Program-made: the position numbers and the translations under genes
Assembly: GCF_006345825.1 (NCBI RefSeq)
Contig: NZ_VCIX01000073.1
Span: 7,721-71,720 of the forward strand
Direction: 5' to 3'
Source of the DNA: Paenibacillus paridis
GTDB lineage: Bacteria > Bacillota > Bacilli > Paenibacillales > Paenibacillaceae
DNA length: 64,000 nucleotides
The notes under the pieces: generated by a model
The model's input: only the letters and a program-made list of their open reading frames with translations
Databases searched by the model: none
What the model was told of the DNA's origin: nothing
Part shown: piece after piece, positions 39,257 through 47,283 of the stretch
Layout of the letters: each line of letters begins with the position of its first letter
How positions within the stretch are numbered: the stretch's first letter is position 1

Positions 39257-39317
39257 TAGAACGATTACCTGTCACCTTCACCCTAAAACAATTCGAGTTT
39301 CTTCTCTATCGTTCTAC
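39257..39317. promoter_or_regulatory. Inverted repeat between the SDR remnant and GH78
   Basis: GTAGAACGAT (39257-39266) and its exact complement ATCGTTCTAC (39308-39317) are separated by 41 bases. This could be a pair of operator half-sites for divergent control, or chance. No regulator can be named. Confidence 0.35.
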
Positions 39318-39361
39318 GACTTTACGGATGGAATCTACTAGACTTTTTATAAAAAAATATG

Positions 39362-39426
39362 GTCGTCATAACGACATCCAAAAAGTCGGCTAAGTGTTAG
39401 TCTACATAGTTCCGAAATGATATCGT
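39362..39426 (+). promoter_or_regulatory. Paired-box promoter 1 (GH78 and sugar isomerase)
   Basis: Box 1 GTCGTCATAACGACA starts at 39362 and box 2 GTCGGCTAAGTGTTAGT at 39385, 23 bp apart. The -10 TATCGT starts at 39421, 36 bp after box 2. Box 2 occupies the -35 position. The same geometry recurs at seven other promoters to 57153. Confidence 0.75.
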
Positions 39427-39472
39427 GAAAAGGGAAGGAAATACAACGGAAAAGGTAGAGGAGGTTACAAAT

Positions 39473-42256
39473 ATGCTAGAAGCAGTGTCTTTGCGAACGG
39501 AATATCTGGAGAATCCATTGGGGCTAGATTCAGTCAAGCCGCGTCTGGGTTGGAAGCTTCGAAGCGATGGGGAAAATGTGCTACAATGCGCATATCAATT
39601 GCAAGCATCCGAAACCTTGAGCTTCGACAACGTAACGTGGGACACCGAGAGGCTGGAGACAAGCCAATCACAGCATGTGTTGTACGCCGGTCCTGAAGTG
39701 CGATCGATGCAGCGGATATATTGGCGGGTTAAGGTATGGGACAACAAGGGAGAGGAATCATTATTTAGCAAGCCAGTTTATTTCGAAACGGGAATGCTCA
39801 ATGCTTCGGATTGGAAGGCTCGCTGGATCGAACCGGAGAAGGAGATAGACATCGATGCCTATAAACCTGCCCCGTATATAAGGAAAGAATTCGACGTGAA
39901 GAAAGGGCTTGTCTCGGCAAGAGCTTATTTGACGGCAAGAGGCTTATACAGCTTTTATTTGAATGGAATCGAGGGTACGGACCATTTGTTTACGCCGGGG
40001 TTCACCTCCTATCATAAGAGACTCCAGGTTCAAACGTACGATATAACGAGTCTTCTGCGTGAAGGTACGAATGCGCTTGGGGTTATGCTTGGGGACGGTT
40101 GGTGGAGAGGTACGACAGGTGGGGCAAGTCTGAAAAATAACTTTGGCTATAAACTAGCCGTGTTAGGGCAGCTGGTCCTGACCTACGAAGATGGAAGCTG
40201 CGAAATAATCGCAAGTGACGACTCCTTCAAGACCTCCCATGGACCATTACAGAAGACGGACATGAAAGCAGGGGAGGTCTACGTTGCTACAATCAGCATC
40301 GAAGGATGGAATCAGATCGGGTATGACGATTCCGCATGGGAGCAAGTTGTCGTCACGGAGAATGGATACGATAACTTAATCGGTACAAGAAGCGTGCCAG
40401 TAAGAGCGAAAGAACGCTTCACGCCTAAAGTGCTGCACACGCCGAACGGTGAAACGGTACTGGACTTCGGACAAAATATAGCTGGCTGGGTCGATATGCA
40501 GGTTCAAGGAGATGCAGGAACTGAGGTCGTCCTCATTCATGGAGAAGCACTGGACCATAACGGCAACTTCACTTTGCAAAATCTGGCGCATGGAGAATTG
40601 GAGGATTTCCAAGAAGTTCATTATATTCTGGTAGGCAACGGAGTGGAAAGCTATCGTCCGCGGTTTGCTATCTTCGGCTTTCGTTATGTCCTGCTGAGAA
40701 ATTATCCGGGTATAATCGATCCGCATAGCTTTACGGCGGTAGCAGTCTATTCCGATATGGAAGAAACGGGCGATTTCACCTGCTCGCATCCATTGATTAA
40801 TCAGCTCGTGTCCAACTCCAAATGGAGCCAGAAGGGCAACTTTATGGAGGTTCCTACCGATTGTCCAACGCGGGAGAGGGCTGGATGGACAGGAGATGCG
40901 CAGGTCTATTCCAGAACATCATCCGATTTCATGAATGTGTATCCCTTCTTCGAGAAATGGATGGCAGATCTGGCAGTTGAGCAGTTCTCCGACGGATCGG
41001 TGCCAAGCACGGTGCCGACTGTAATCGGCTACCACAACTTAGCCGAATGGGAACGGCTTTCCCAGACAAGTGCTAATCCGATGATGGCATTTCGCAAGCC
41101 CGGAGTGGCAAGCATGCTTGACGGTTCTTCGGGCTGGGGTGATGCGGCTGTCATTATTCCGTGGACCATGTACCTATGCTATGGCGATAAGTCGATTCTA
41201 GAGAAGCAGTTCGATTCCGCAAAGGCGTGGGTAGAATATATGGCCTCCAATGCGAAGGAGTCGAATTTGCGATTCAAGGATACTTCGGTTTATCAGAATG
41301 AAACAGATGGGGAGCCTGACGCGAATTACGTATGGGATACGAGGTTCCACTGGGGTGAGTGGCTGGAAACCGACACGGAATTTACGGATTTGGCTGCTTT
41401 ATTGACGAAAACTGGAGGGTGCTTCCCCGACGTATCGACCGCTTATTTTGCCTATTCAACTAGGCTTCTAGCGGAAATGGCGCAGGTACTCGGGAAGAGT
41501 GAAGAGGAAGCGAAGTATCGAGAGCTCTATGGTAAAATCAAGCGCGTGTATAATCGTTATTTTATTAAAGAAGACGGTCAAATTGTAGAAGGCAGGCAAG
41601 CGCCGAATGTCCGTACGCTTGCATTCGGCTTGGTGGAGGCTGACAAAGTACAAGCTGTTGCCGATAAGCTTGCGCAGCTAGTCACAGAGCAAGACTATCA
41701 TCTGAATACTGGCTTCCTATCGACTCCGTTCATCCTTCAAGTGCTTGCGGATTACGGACATGCGGAAATCGCCTTCAAGTTGCTGGAGCAGCAATCGTGT
41801 CCTTCATGGCTGTATGCTGTCAGCAAGAGAGCTACGACGATTTGGGAAAGCTGGAGAGGGATGAAGCCTGATGGTGATTTCTCGGGATCGCTTAACCATT
41901 ATTCGTATGGAGCCGTATGCGATTTTCTCTTCGCTGGCATAGCCGGAATCCGTCCGGTATGGGAAATGCCGGGCTATAAGCACTTTATAATTAAGCCTTT
42001 GCACGGGGGGACGCTGACGCAAGCGTCTGCAACGTTCGAGTCCCTTTATGGCACTATCCAATCGAGCTGGGAAAAGACAGAGCATGGGATCAATTATCGG
42101 TTTGAAGTGCCGGCCAATACGACGGCGACAATCATGCTTCCATGTAATCAAGATGACCTGAGCGACGAATTTAAGCAATTCTCAGATGCGCGTTACGAGG
42201 ATGGCCGAATCATGTTCACAGCAGGAAGCGGACAATATCGATTTACTATTTCATAA
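39473..42256 (+). CDS. GH78 alpha-L-rhamnosidase (module 3)
   Basis: 927 residues from ATG 39473, preceded by GAGGAGG. The frame is open to 39425, but that codon lies at the -10 element, and the paralogue at 62952 also begins MLE. Domains in order: N-terminal Ig-like and jelly-roll domains (ENPLGLDSVKPRLGWKL, GLYSFYLNG), the helical barrel, and a C-terminal beta domain. The catalytic block DCPTRERAGWTGD gives Asp463, Glu468 (general acid) and Asp475; TTIWESWRGM gives Glu792, the likely base. It has no signal peptide and is cytoplasmic. It releases terminal rhamnose from imported glycans. Confidence 0.92.
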   Translation: MLEAVSLRTEYLENPLGLDSVKPRLGWKLRSDGENVLQCAYQLQASETLSFDNVTWDTERLETSQSQHVLYAGPEVRSMQRIYWRVKVWDNKGEESLFSKPVYFETGMLNASDWKARWIEPEKEIDIDAYKPAPYIRKEFDVKKGLVSARAYLTARGLYSFYLNGIEGTDHLFTPGFTSYHKRLQVQTYDITSLLREGTNALGVMLGDGWWRGTTGGASLKNNFGYKLAVLGQLVLTYEDGSCEIIASDDSFKTSHGPLQKTDMKAGEVYVATISIEGWNQIGYDDSAWEQVVVTENGYDNLIGTRSVPVRAKERFTPKVLHTPNGETVLDFGQNIAGWVDMQVQGDAGTEVVLIHGEALDHNGNFTLQNLAHGELEDFQEVHYILVGNGVESYRPRFAIFGFRYVLLRNYPGIIDPHSFTAVAVYSDMEETGDFTCSHPLINQLVSNSKWSQKGNFMEVPTDCPTRERAGWTGDAQVYSRTSSDFMNVYPFFEKWMADLAVEQFSDGSVPSTVPTVIGYHNLAEWERLSQTSANPMMAFRKPGVASMLDGSSGWGDAAVIIPWTMYLCYGDKSILEKQFDSAKAWVEYMASNAKESNLRFKDTSVYQNETDGEPDANYVWDTRFHWGEWLETDTEFTDLAALLTKTGGCFPDVSTAYFAYSTRLLAEMAQVLGKSEEEAKYRELYGKIKRVYNRYFIKEDGQIVEGRQAPNVRTLAFGLVEADKVQAVADKLAQLVTEQDYHLNTGFLSTPFILQVLADYGHAEIAFKLLEQQSCPSWLYAVSKRATTIWESWRGMKPDGDFSGSLNHYSYGAVCDFLFAGIAGIRPVWEMPGYKHFIIKPLHGGTLTQASATFESLYGTIQSSWEKTEHGINYRFEVPANTTATIMLPCNQDDLSDEFKQFSDARYEDGRIMFTAGSGQYRFTIS

Positions 42257-42290
42257 GCGGTCGATTAATGGATTAAGGGAGAGTGTACGG

Positions 42291-43139
42291 ATGGTCCGTA
42301 AGGCTGTGCAGCAGTTTCAAATCAGATCGGTAGTTGGGACGGAGCAACAGGCCGAAGCTACGCTTAAGGCAATAAGGGACGCGGGATATGATGGCATCGA
42401 GCTGTGCGGCTTTCTCGTTCGACCTTTGCCAAAGGCGGCGATTGAGATGGCGAAAGCTGCAGGTATTGAACTGGAAAGCAGTGCTGAGCTCGATTGGGGG
42501 GCATTAATTAAACAATCTGGTCTGGAGGTTGTTGGTCTTCATGAAGATCTGGATATGATCCTTATGTTAACGGGGAGCATTGTGGCGGACGCTAGAGCAT
42601 ATGGAACGGATACAATTATCGTTACAGGAATGAGAAGCTTCGATTTTTCAAGCAGACAAGCAGTGATAGACCTTGCTGAAAGACTGAATCAAGCAGGCAG
42701 ATTGCTGGAGAAGGATGGACTTCGCTTGTTGTATCATAACCATAATAGCGAGCTGCGCAAAGTCGATGCGGATAAGAGCGCGTTTCAATTGCTCATCGAA
42801 CTAACAGATCCTTATTATGTGAATTTCGAGTTTGACTCTTATTGGCCTACAGAAGCAGGCTATGATGCTTTAGCACTTATGAATCAACTTGGCAGCAGAA
42901 TGAAACTTTATCATATTAATGATCGAGGCTTCCGCGTTAGTGGACCAACCGCTTCGATTATCGAGTCGGGCAGTATGGAGCTGGGCTACGGCAATATGAA
43001 TCTTGAAGCTCTCGTGAATACAGCGAAGAGCTATGGCGTGCAGGCCGTTATCCTGGAATCCCATACAAACTGGATAGATGATTCTCCGATCAAATCGCTG
43101 CAGCTAAGCGCTAGGTTCATGAATGAACATTTATCGTGA
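42291..43139 (+). CDS. Sugar phosphate isomerase/epimerase, xylose-isomerase-like TIM barrel
   Basis: 282 residues from ATG 42291, chosen because AAGGGAGAG precedes it; the upstream frame overlaps the GH78 gene. GYDGIELCGF, LYHNHNSEL, VNFEFDSYW, KLYHINDRG and VILESHTNW are typical AP-endonuclease-2/xylose-isomerase barrel blocks, and the Glu, Asp and His residues would bind the metal. It lies 34 bases after GH78 under the same promoter. Probable role: isomerising or epimerising a sugar released by the hydrolases. The exact substrate is not predictable. Confidence 0.85.
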   Translation: MVRKAVQQFQIRSVVGTEQQAEATLKAIRDAGYDGIELCGFLVRPLPKAAIEMAKAAGIELESSAELDWGALIKQSGLEVVGLHEDLDMILMLTGSIVADARAYGTDTIIVTGMRSFDFSSRQAVIDLAERLNQAGRLLEKDGLRLLYHNHNSELRKVDADKSAFQLLIELTDPYYVNFEFDSYWPTEAGYDALALMNQLGSRMKLYHINDRGFRVSGPTASIIESGSMELGYGNMNLEALVNTAKSYGVQAVILESHTNWIDDSPIKSLQLSARFMNEHLS

Positions 43140-43147
43140 CCGAACAA

Positions 43148-43213
43148 GTCGCGAAAGCGTTATCAAAAAAGTCGTCAAAGTGTTAGCCGGTACAAGGGGT
43201 ATAACGATACGAT
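43148..43213 (+). promoter_or_regulatory. Paired-box promoter 2 (binding protein)
   Basis: Box 1 GTCGCGAAAGCGTTATC at 43148 and box 2 GTCGTCAAAGTGTTAGC at 43171 (23 bp). The -10 is ATACGA at 43207 or TACGAT at 43208, 36-37 bp after box 2. Confidence 0.72.
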
Positions 43214-43251
43214 GTAGGTGTAAGTTAAAGTTAAATAAGGGGGATTGCAAT

Positions 43252-44802
43252 ATGAGAAAAAATTTGAGATTTGTCGTTTTGACACTTGCAGCGGTCATGC
43301 TGATGGGGTTGATCAGCGCGTGCTCGTCGTCTAAAAATGGAGAGAACGCTGCAACTAATGCTCCATCGAACAATTCGTCGAGCACGCAGGAGCCAAGCAA
43401 CAGCTTAGACGAAGCAACGAAGGATCCTTTCGAGATCACGCTTGCGTTGCCAATCATCGGAGCAACGCCGGCAGATCTTGCGTTGGTTCAAGATGAAATG
43501 AGCAAAATTACAAAAGAGAAAATTAATGCAACTGTGAAAATTTTGCCAATAAGCATTGGCACATGGACACAACAAATGAATTTGATGTCATCTAGCGGTG
43601 AGAAGCTGGACTTGGTGTTTGAGTTTGGACAAGGCTATAGCGCCGCTATGGCAGCTGGGAAAATTATTCCGCTGGATAGTCTTTTGGAGCAATACGGGGC
43701 GGGAATCAAACAGGCGATTGGTCCCGAGTATTTGGCAAGCGCCAAGCTTAAAGGGGAAACGTATGCAGTACCTGTGTACAAAGACTACACAACCGGAACA
43801 AATTCGATTCTGATGGATAAAGCGCTGGTAGACAAGCATAAGATTGATGTAGCCTCCATCAAAGGGCTGGATGACCTAGATCAGGTATTTAAAACGATTA
43901 AGGAAAATGAGCCTGGAGTTGTTCCATTTGCAGTAGGATTACTTGTTCCTGCGGATAAATATGGCGATTATGACAGATTGGGTAATCGATTCGGCGTATT
44001 GCCTGGATTCGACAATGGACTTAAGGTTGAGAACATATTTGAGTCCAAAGAGTACGAGGACCATTTGAACAAGATGCACAGCTGGTTTAAAGCAGGCTAC
44101 ATTAATAAAGACGCGGCTACGAGCCAAATCAATGGTACAGAAATGGTGAAGGCGGGCAAAGCCTTCTCTTACTTCGACGGCCTAAAGGTTGGCGGTGCGG
44201 AAGTGCAAAGTGCAGCAGCAGGAAAAGAACTCATAGCGGTACCGATATCGTCTAACACCTATGCGACAACAACCGACGCAACAGCGGGATTGTGGGCGAT
44301 CTCCAACAACTCCAAAAATCCTCAAAGAACGATGATGTTCCTGGATCTTATGTATTCGGATAAGGAACTATCTAATTTGTTCTTATGGGGTATTGAAGGC
44401 AAGCATTATGTGAAGGTGTCTGATAACACGATTGATTATCCAGAAGGCGTCGAAGCGACGACAGTAGGATATTCTATTCAAACATGGATGGTTCCTAACC
44501 AATCTATCGGCTTTATTCGGACTTCTGACTTGCCGAATGTATGGGAACTAACGGCGGAAGCGAATCAGAAAGCGATCAAATCGAAAGCTCTTGGTTTCGC
44601 ATTCAATTCGGAGCCAGTCAAGAACGAAATTACCTCACTTAATAATGTCATCGAACAATATAGAAAAGCGCTGGAGTCGGGAACCTTCGATCCAGCCGAC
44701 AAACTTCCAGAGCTCAGACAGAAGCTAAAGTCTTCAGGGATTGATAAAGTCATCGCGGAAAAGCAGAAGCAGCTCGACGAGTGGGCAGCATTGAACAAAT
44801 AA
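43252..44802 (+). CDS. Lipoprotein sugar-binding protein (module 3)
   Basis: 516 residues from ATG 43252, with AAGGGGG upstream; the longer frame from 43123 would cross the promoter. The signal peptide ends in the lipobox LISAC (Cys24), followed by a Ser/Asn-rich linker. The binding domain has TWTQQMNLMSSSGEKLDLVF and FYYSD-type family 1 features, but differs clearly from the module 1 and 2 proteins, suggesting another ligand. It has its own activated promoter and terminator, separate from the permease operon. Confidence 0.9.
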   Translation: MRKNLRFVVLTLAAVMLMGLISACSSSKNGENAATNAPSNNSSSTQEPSNSLDEATKDPFEITLALPIIGATPADLALVQDEMSKITKEKINATVKILPISIGTWTQQMNLMSSSGEKLDLVFEFGQGYSAAMAAGKIIPLDSLLEQYGAGIKQAIGPEYLASAKLKGETYAVPVYKDYTTGTNSILMDKALVDKHKIDVASIKGLDDLDQVFKTIKENEPGVVPFAVGLLVPADKYGDYDRLGNRFGVLPGFDNGLKVENIFESKEYEDHLNKMHSWFKAGYINKDAATSQINGTEMVKAGKAFSYFDGLKVGGAEVQSAAAGKELIAVPISSNTYATTTDATAGLWAISNNSKNPQRTMMFLDLMYSDKELSNLFLWGIEGKHYVKVSDNTIDYPEGVEATTVGYSIQTWMVPNQSIGFIRTSDLPNVWELTAEANQKAIKSKALGFAFNSEPVKNEITSLNNVIEQYRKALESGTFDPADKLPELRQKLKSSGIDKVIAEKQKQLDEWAALNK

Positions 44803-44878
44803 TAAAGACAAAATGGTTCTAGCACAAAGGAATGGGGTCTTTAACATCCTTCAATCATTCTTTTAATGAATAACATTG

Positions 44879-44910
44879 ATTCCCGCTCTTTAGTAGCGGG
44901 AATTTTTGAT
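44879..44910 (+). terminator. Terminator after the module 3 binding protein
   Basis: ATTCCCGCT pairs with AGCGGGAAT around a short loop, followed by five T. Confidence 0.75.
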
Positions 44911-44940
44911 TTGTAGGAGAATGACCTCTCAACTCAAGAA

Positions 44941-45005
44941 GTCGTGAAACGGTTAACAGATTAGTCGCGAAGTTATAGCTGGCTCTACAAGAGTTGAAAT
45001 TTGAT
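44941..45005 (+). promoter_or_regulatory. Paired-box promoter 3 (cryptic short transcript)
   Basis: Box 1 GTCGTGAAACGGTTAAC at 44941 and box 2 GTCGCGAAGTTATAG at 44964 (23 bp). The -10-like TTTGAT starts at 45000, again 36 bp after box 2. Box 2 is one base shorter than the others. The only thing immediately downstream is a 16-codon ORF. Confidence 0.6.
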
Positions 45006-45047
45006 GAATGAGCTTGTACTGAAAAACCTTGAGAGGAGCAATTCGAG

Positions 45048-45098
45048 ATGACAAACCGAGAAATAATTCAATTTAAGAGCAATGAAACCGGATCCTGA
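45048..45098 (+). CDS. 16-residue mini-ORF under a paired-box promoter
   Basis: AGGAG nine bases upstream and ATG 45048 open a 16-codon frame, MTNREIIQFKSNETGS. Its stop lies in the loop of a hairpin (CCGGATCC 45088-45095 with GGGTCCGG 45101-45108). It may be a leader peptide, a small regulatory RNA with a chance ORF, or the leftover 5' end of a deleted regulon gene. No relative is recognised. Confidence 0.35.
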   Translation: MTNREIIQFKSNETGS

Positions 45099-45131
45099 GA
45101 GGGTCCGGCTTCAAAATCGAGTGAGAATAAA

Positions 45132-45196
45132 GTCGTAAAACCGTTATTGAAAAAGTCGTCATTCCGTTAGTTAGCAATACGGTCTTCCCTTATGAT
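45132..45196 (+). promoter_or_regulatory. Paired-box promoter 4 (permease operon)
   Basis: Box 1 GTCGTAAAACCGTTATT at 45132 and box 2 GTCGTCATTCCGTTAGT at 45155 (23 bp). The -10 TATGAT is at 45191, 36 bp after box 2. A textbook example of the shared design. Confidence 0.82.
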
Positions 45197-45243
45197 AAGG
45201 ATAGTCAGAAACAGACAACACATGAACAGGAAGGGGAATGACA

Positions 45244-46209
45244 ATGGCACAGGCCTCAGCGGTAAATGCCCAAAAAGCCGTAAAGAAACCTATAAAAAGG
45301 AAAACCCAATATCGGAAATATGCACCGCTTCTGATTATGATGATTCCCGGACTTCTTTACATTCTGATTAATAACTATCTCCCAATGCTCGGAATCGTAA
45401 TCGCTTTCAAGGATGTGAACTTCGCTAAAGGCATCCTGCAGAGCGATTGGGTCGGACTCGCCAACTTCGAATACCTGTTCAAGACTTCCGATGCGTATAT
45501 CATCACACGCAATACGATTCTCTACAACCTTGTATTCATTATTCTAGGAACGGTGCTTTCGCTCGCTGCTGCAATTCTGTTGAATGAAATCAAGAGCAAG
45601 GTGCTCGTCAAAGCGTATCAGAGCATCATCACGCTGCCGCATTTGATTTCAATGGTTATCGTCGGTTATCTTGGCTTCGCTTTTTTAAGCCCGGATACGG
45701 GATTCCTCAACAAAACGGTGCTTCCATGGTTCGGCATTGAGGAGGGCATCTCATGGTATACGGAAAATAAGTATTGGCCTTGGATTCTGACCCTGGTTCA
45801 TTTCTGGAAGGCAATTGGATATTCCAGCATCGTATACTTCGCAGCGCTGCTTGGTATTGACGAGGAATATTACGAGGCGGCTAGACTTGACGGCGCTTCC
45901 CGATGGCAGCAAATTCTTCACATCACGCTGCCGATTATTGTTCCGGTTATCACCATGTTGACGCTACTGAACATTGGACGGATTTTCTATTCCGACTTTG
46001 GACTGTTTTATCAGGTTCCAATGAACTCCGGGGCACTATTTGAATCAACCTCCACGATCGACACTTATGTCTTCAGAGGACTGATGGGCTCAGGTGACAT
46101 CGGTATGTCTACGGCGGCGGGCGTCTATCAATCGATCGTCGGCTTTATCCTCGTCATCTTGGCAAATCTAATCGTCAGACGTTTCAACAAAGATAATGCG
46201 CTGTTTTAA
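45244..46209 (+). CDS. CUT1 sugar ABC transporter permease, LplB-like (module 3)
   Basis: About 321 residues. ATG 45244 is seven bases after AAGGGGA, better than 45238. It has a Lys-rich cytoplasmic N-terminus, six predicted membrane segments and the EAA loop EAARLDGASRWQQ. It pairs with the next permease and serves the binding protein at 43252, although the two are transcribed from separate promoters of the same design. Confidence 0.92.
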   Translation: MAQASAVNAQKAVKKPIKRKTQYRKYAPLLIMMIPGLLYILINNYLPMLGIVIAFKDVNFAKGILQSDWVGLANFEYLFKTSDAYIITRNTILYNLVFIILGTVLSLAAAILLNEIKSKVLVKAYQSIITLPHLISMVIVGYLGFAFLSPDTGFLNKTVLPWFGIEEGISWYTENKYWPWILTLVHFWKAIGYSSIVYFAALLGIDEEYYEAARLDGASRWQQILHITLPIIVPVITMLTLLNIGRIFYSDFGLFYQVPMNSGALFESTSTIDTYVFRGLMGSGDIGMSTAAGVYQSIVGFILVILANLIVRRFNKDNALF

Positions 46210-46212
46210 AAA

Positions 46213-46264
46213 TCCCCCAAAAGTGACGACGGCCTCCGTAGCGAATTCCGTTTACTTTTGGGAG
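46213..46264 (+). other. Stem-loop between the two permease genes (module 3)
   Basis: TCCCCCAAAAGT pairs with ACTTTTGGGAGA (one mismatch) around a 29-base loop, with no T run. It is more likely an mRNA-stability or processing hairpin than a terminator. Confidence 0.5.
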
Positions 46265-46290
46265 ACCCGTAAAAATTAGGAGGTCCCGAT

Positions 46291-47175
46291 ATGAAAAACG
46301 AAGACAGATTTATAAGTTGGTTCAGCCATATTTCGATGTTTCTATTCGCTGCGGTTTGTCTTATTCCGTTCCTGCTGCTTATATCAGCATCCTTGACGGA
46401 TCAGAATGCGATTACCGCTCACGGTTATTCTTTCATCCCGCAAGTGTTCAGTACGTCAGCTTATGAATATTTGTTGGACAGAGGCTCAGACATCGCGAGA
46501 GCTTACGGTGTAACGGTATTCGTTACGGTATTTGGTACGGTAGTCGGGTTGGCCATTACGGTATTGTTGGCTTATCCGCTATCCAGGAAAGAAACGCCGC
46601 ACCGAAATCTGCTCATGTTTATTATCTTCTTTACGATGCTGTTCCATGGGGGGCTCGTCCCCTCATACCTGGTGTATGCACAATTGCTCGATTTGAAAAA
46701 CTCGATATGGGCGCTTATCATACCAGGGCTACTCACAAATGGTTTTTATATCATGATGATGCGAACGTTCTTCCAGTCGACTGTACCGCCGGCGTTAATC
46801 GAATCGGCGCAGCTGGACGGAGCTAATGAATACCGAACGCTTTGGTCCGTCGTACTGCCACTGTCGACGCCAGTCATTGCGACAATCGGCTTGTTTACCT
46901 GCATCATGTATTGGAACGACTGGCAGAACGGGATGATTTATATTACCAACCCTGAGCTGTTCAGCGTGCAAAATCTACTTAACCGAATTATGCAGGATAT
47001 TCAGTTTATTACAACCAACATGAGCGCTAATGCAGGAGAAGCTATGCAGCAGATGCCGACCGATTCAGTCAAGATGGCTATTGCGGTAATCGGCGTGCTA
47101 CCGATCCTCGTTGCTTATCCGTTCTTTCAGAAGTACTTCATTAAAGGGATTATGATCGGTGCTGTAAAAGGTTAA
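46291..47175 (+). CDS. CUT1 sugar ABC transporter permease, LplC/YtcP-like (module 3)
   Basis: 294 residues with AGGAGG before the ATG, about six membrane segments, EAA loop ESAQLDGANEYRT and the C-terminal FFQKYFIKGIMIGAVKG block. It is the partner of the preceding permease despite an 81-base gap containing a stem-loop. The ATPase must come from elsewhere in the genome. Confidence 0.92.
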   Translation: MKNEDRFISWFSHISMFLFAAVCLIPFLLLISASLTDQNAITAHGYSFIPQVFSTSAYEYLLDRGSDIARAYGVTVFVTVFGTVVGLAITVLLAYPLSRKETPHRNLLMFIIFFTMLFHGGLVPSYLVYAQLLDLKNSIWALIIPGLLTNGFYIMMMRTFFQSTVPPALIESAQLDGANEYRTLWSVVLPLSTPVIATIGLFTCIMYWNDWQNGMIYITNPELFSVQNLLNRIMQDIQFITTNMSANAGEAMQQMPTDSVKMAIAVIGVLPILVAYPFFQKYFIKGIMIGAVKG

Positions 47176-47191
47176 ACTGATCGTAAATGAG

Positions 47192-47240
47192 GTCCAAACG
47201 CCGCAACCAGGCACAAGGTTGTGGCGCTTGGACTTTCATT
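47192..47240 (+). terminator. Strong hairpin after the module 3 permeases
   Basis: GTCCAAACGCCGCAACC pairs almost fully with GGTTGTGGCGCTTGGAC. Only a weak T-rich tail (CTTTCATTTC) follows, so termination may be partial, allowing transcription into the kinase gene. Confidence 0.55.
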
Positions 47241-47283
47241 TCGTATATGATGAAGGAAACTTGACGATTAAGGAGCCAGGAAT

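Noticed and set aside
43123..43251. N-terminal extension of the module 3 binding protein
   Set aside because: It would cross the paired-box promoter; the signal peptide and ribosome site fix the start at 43252.
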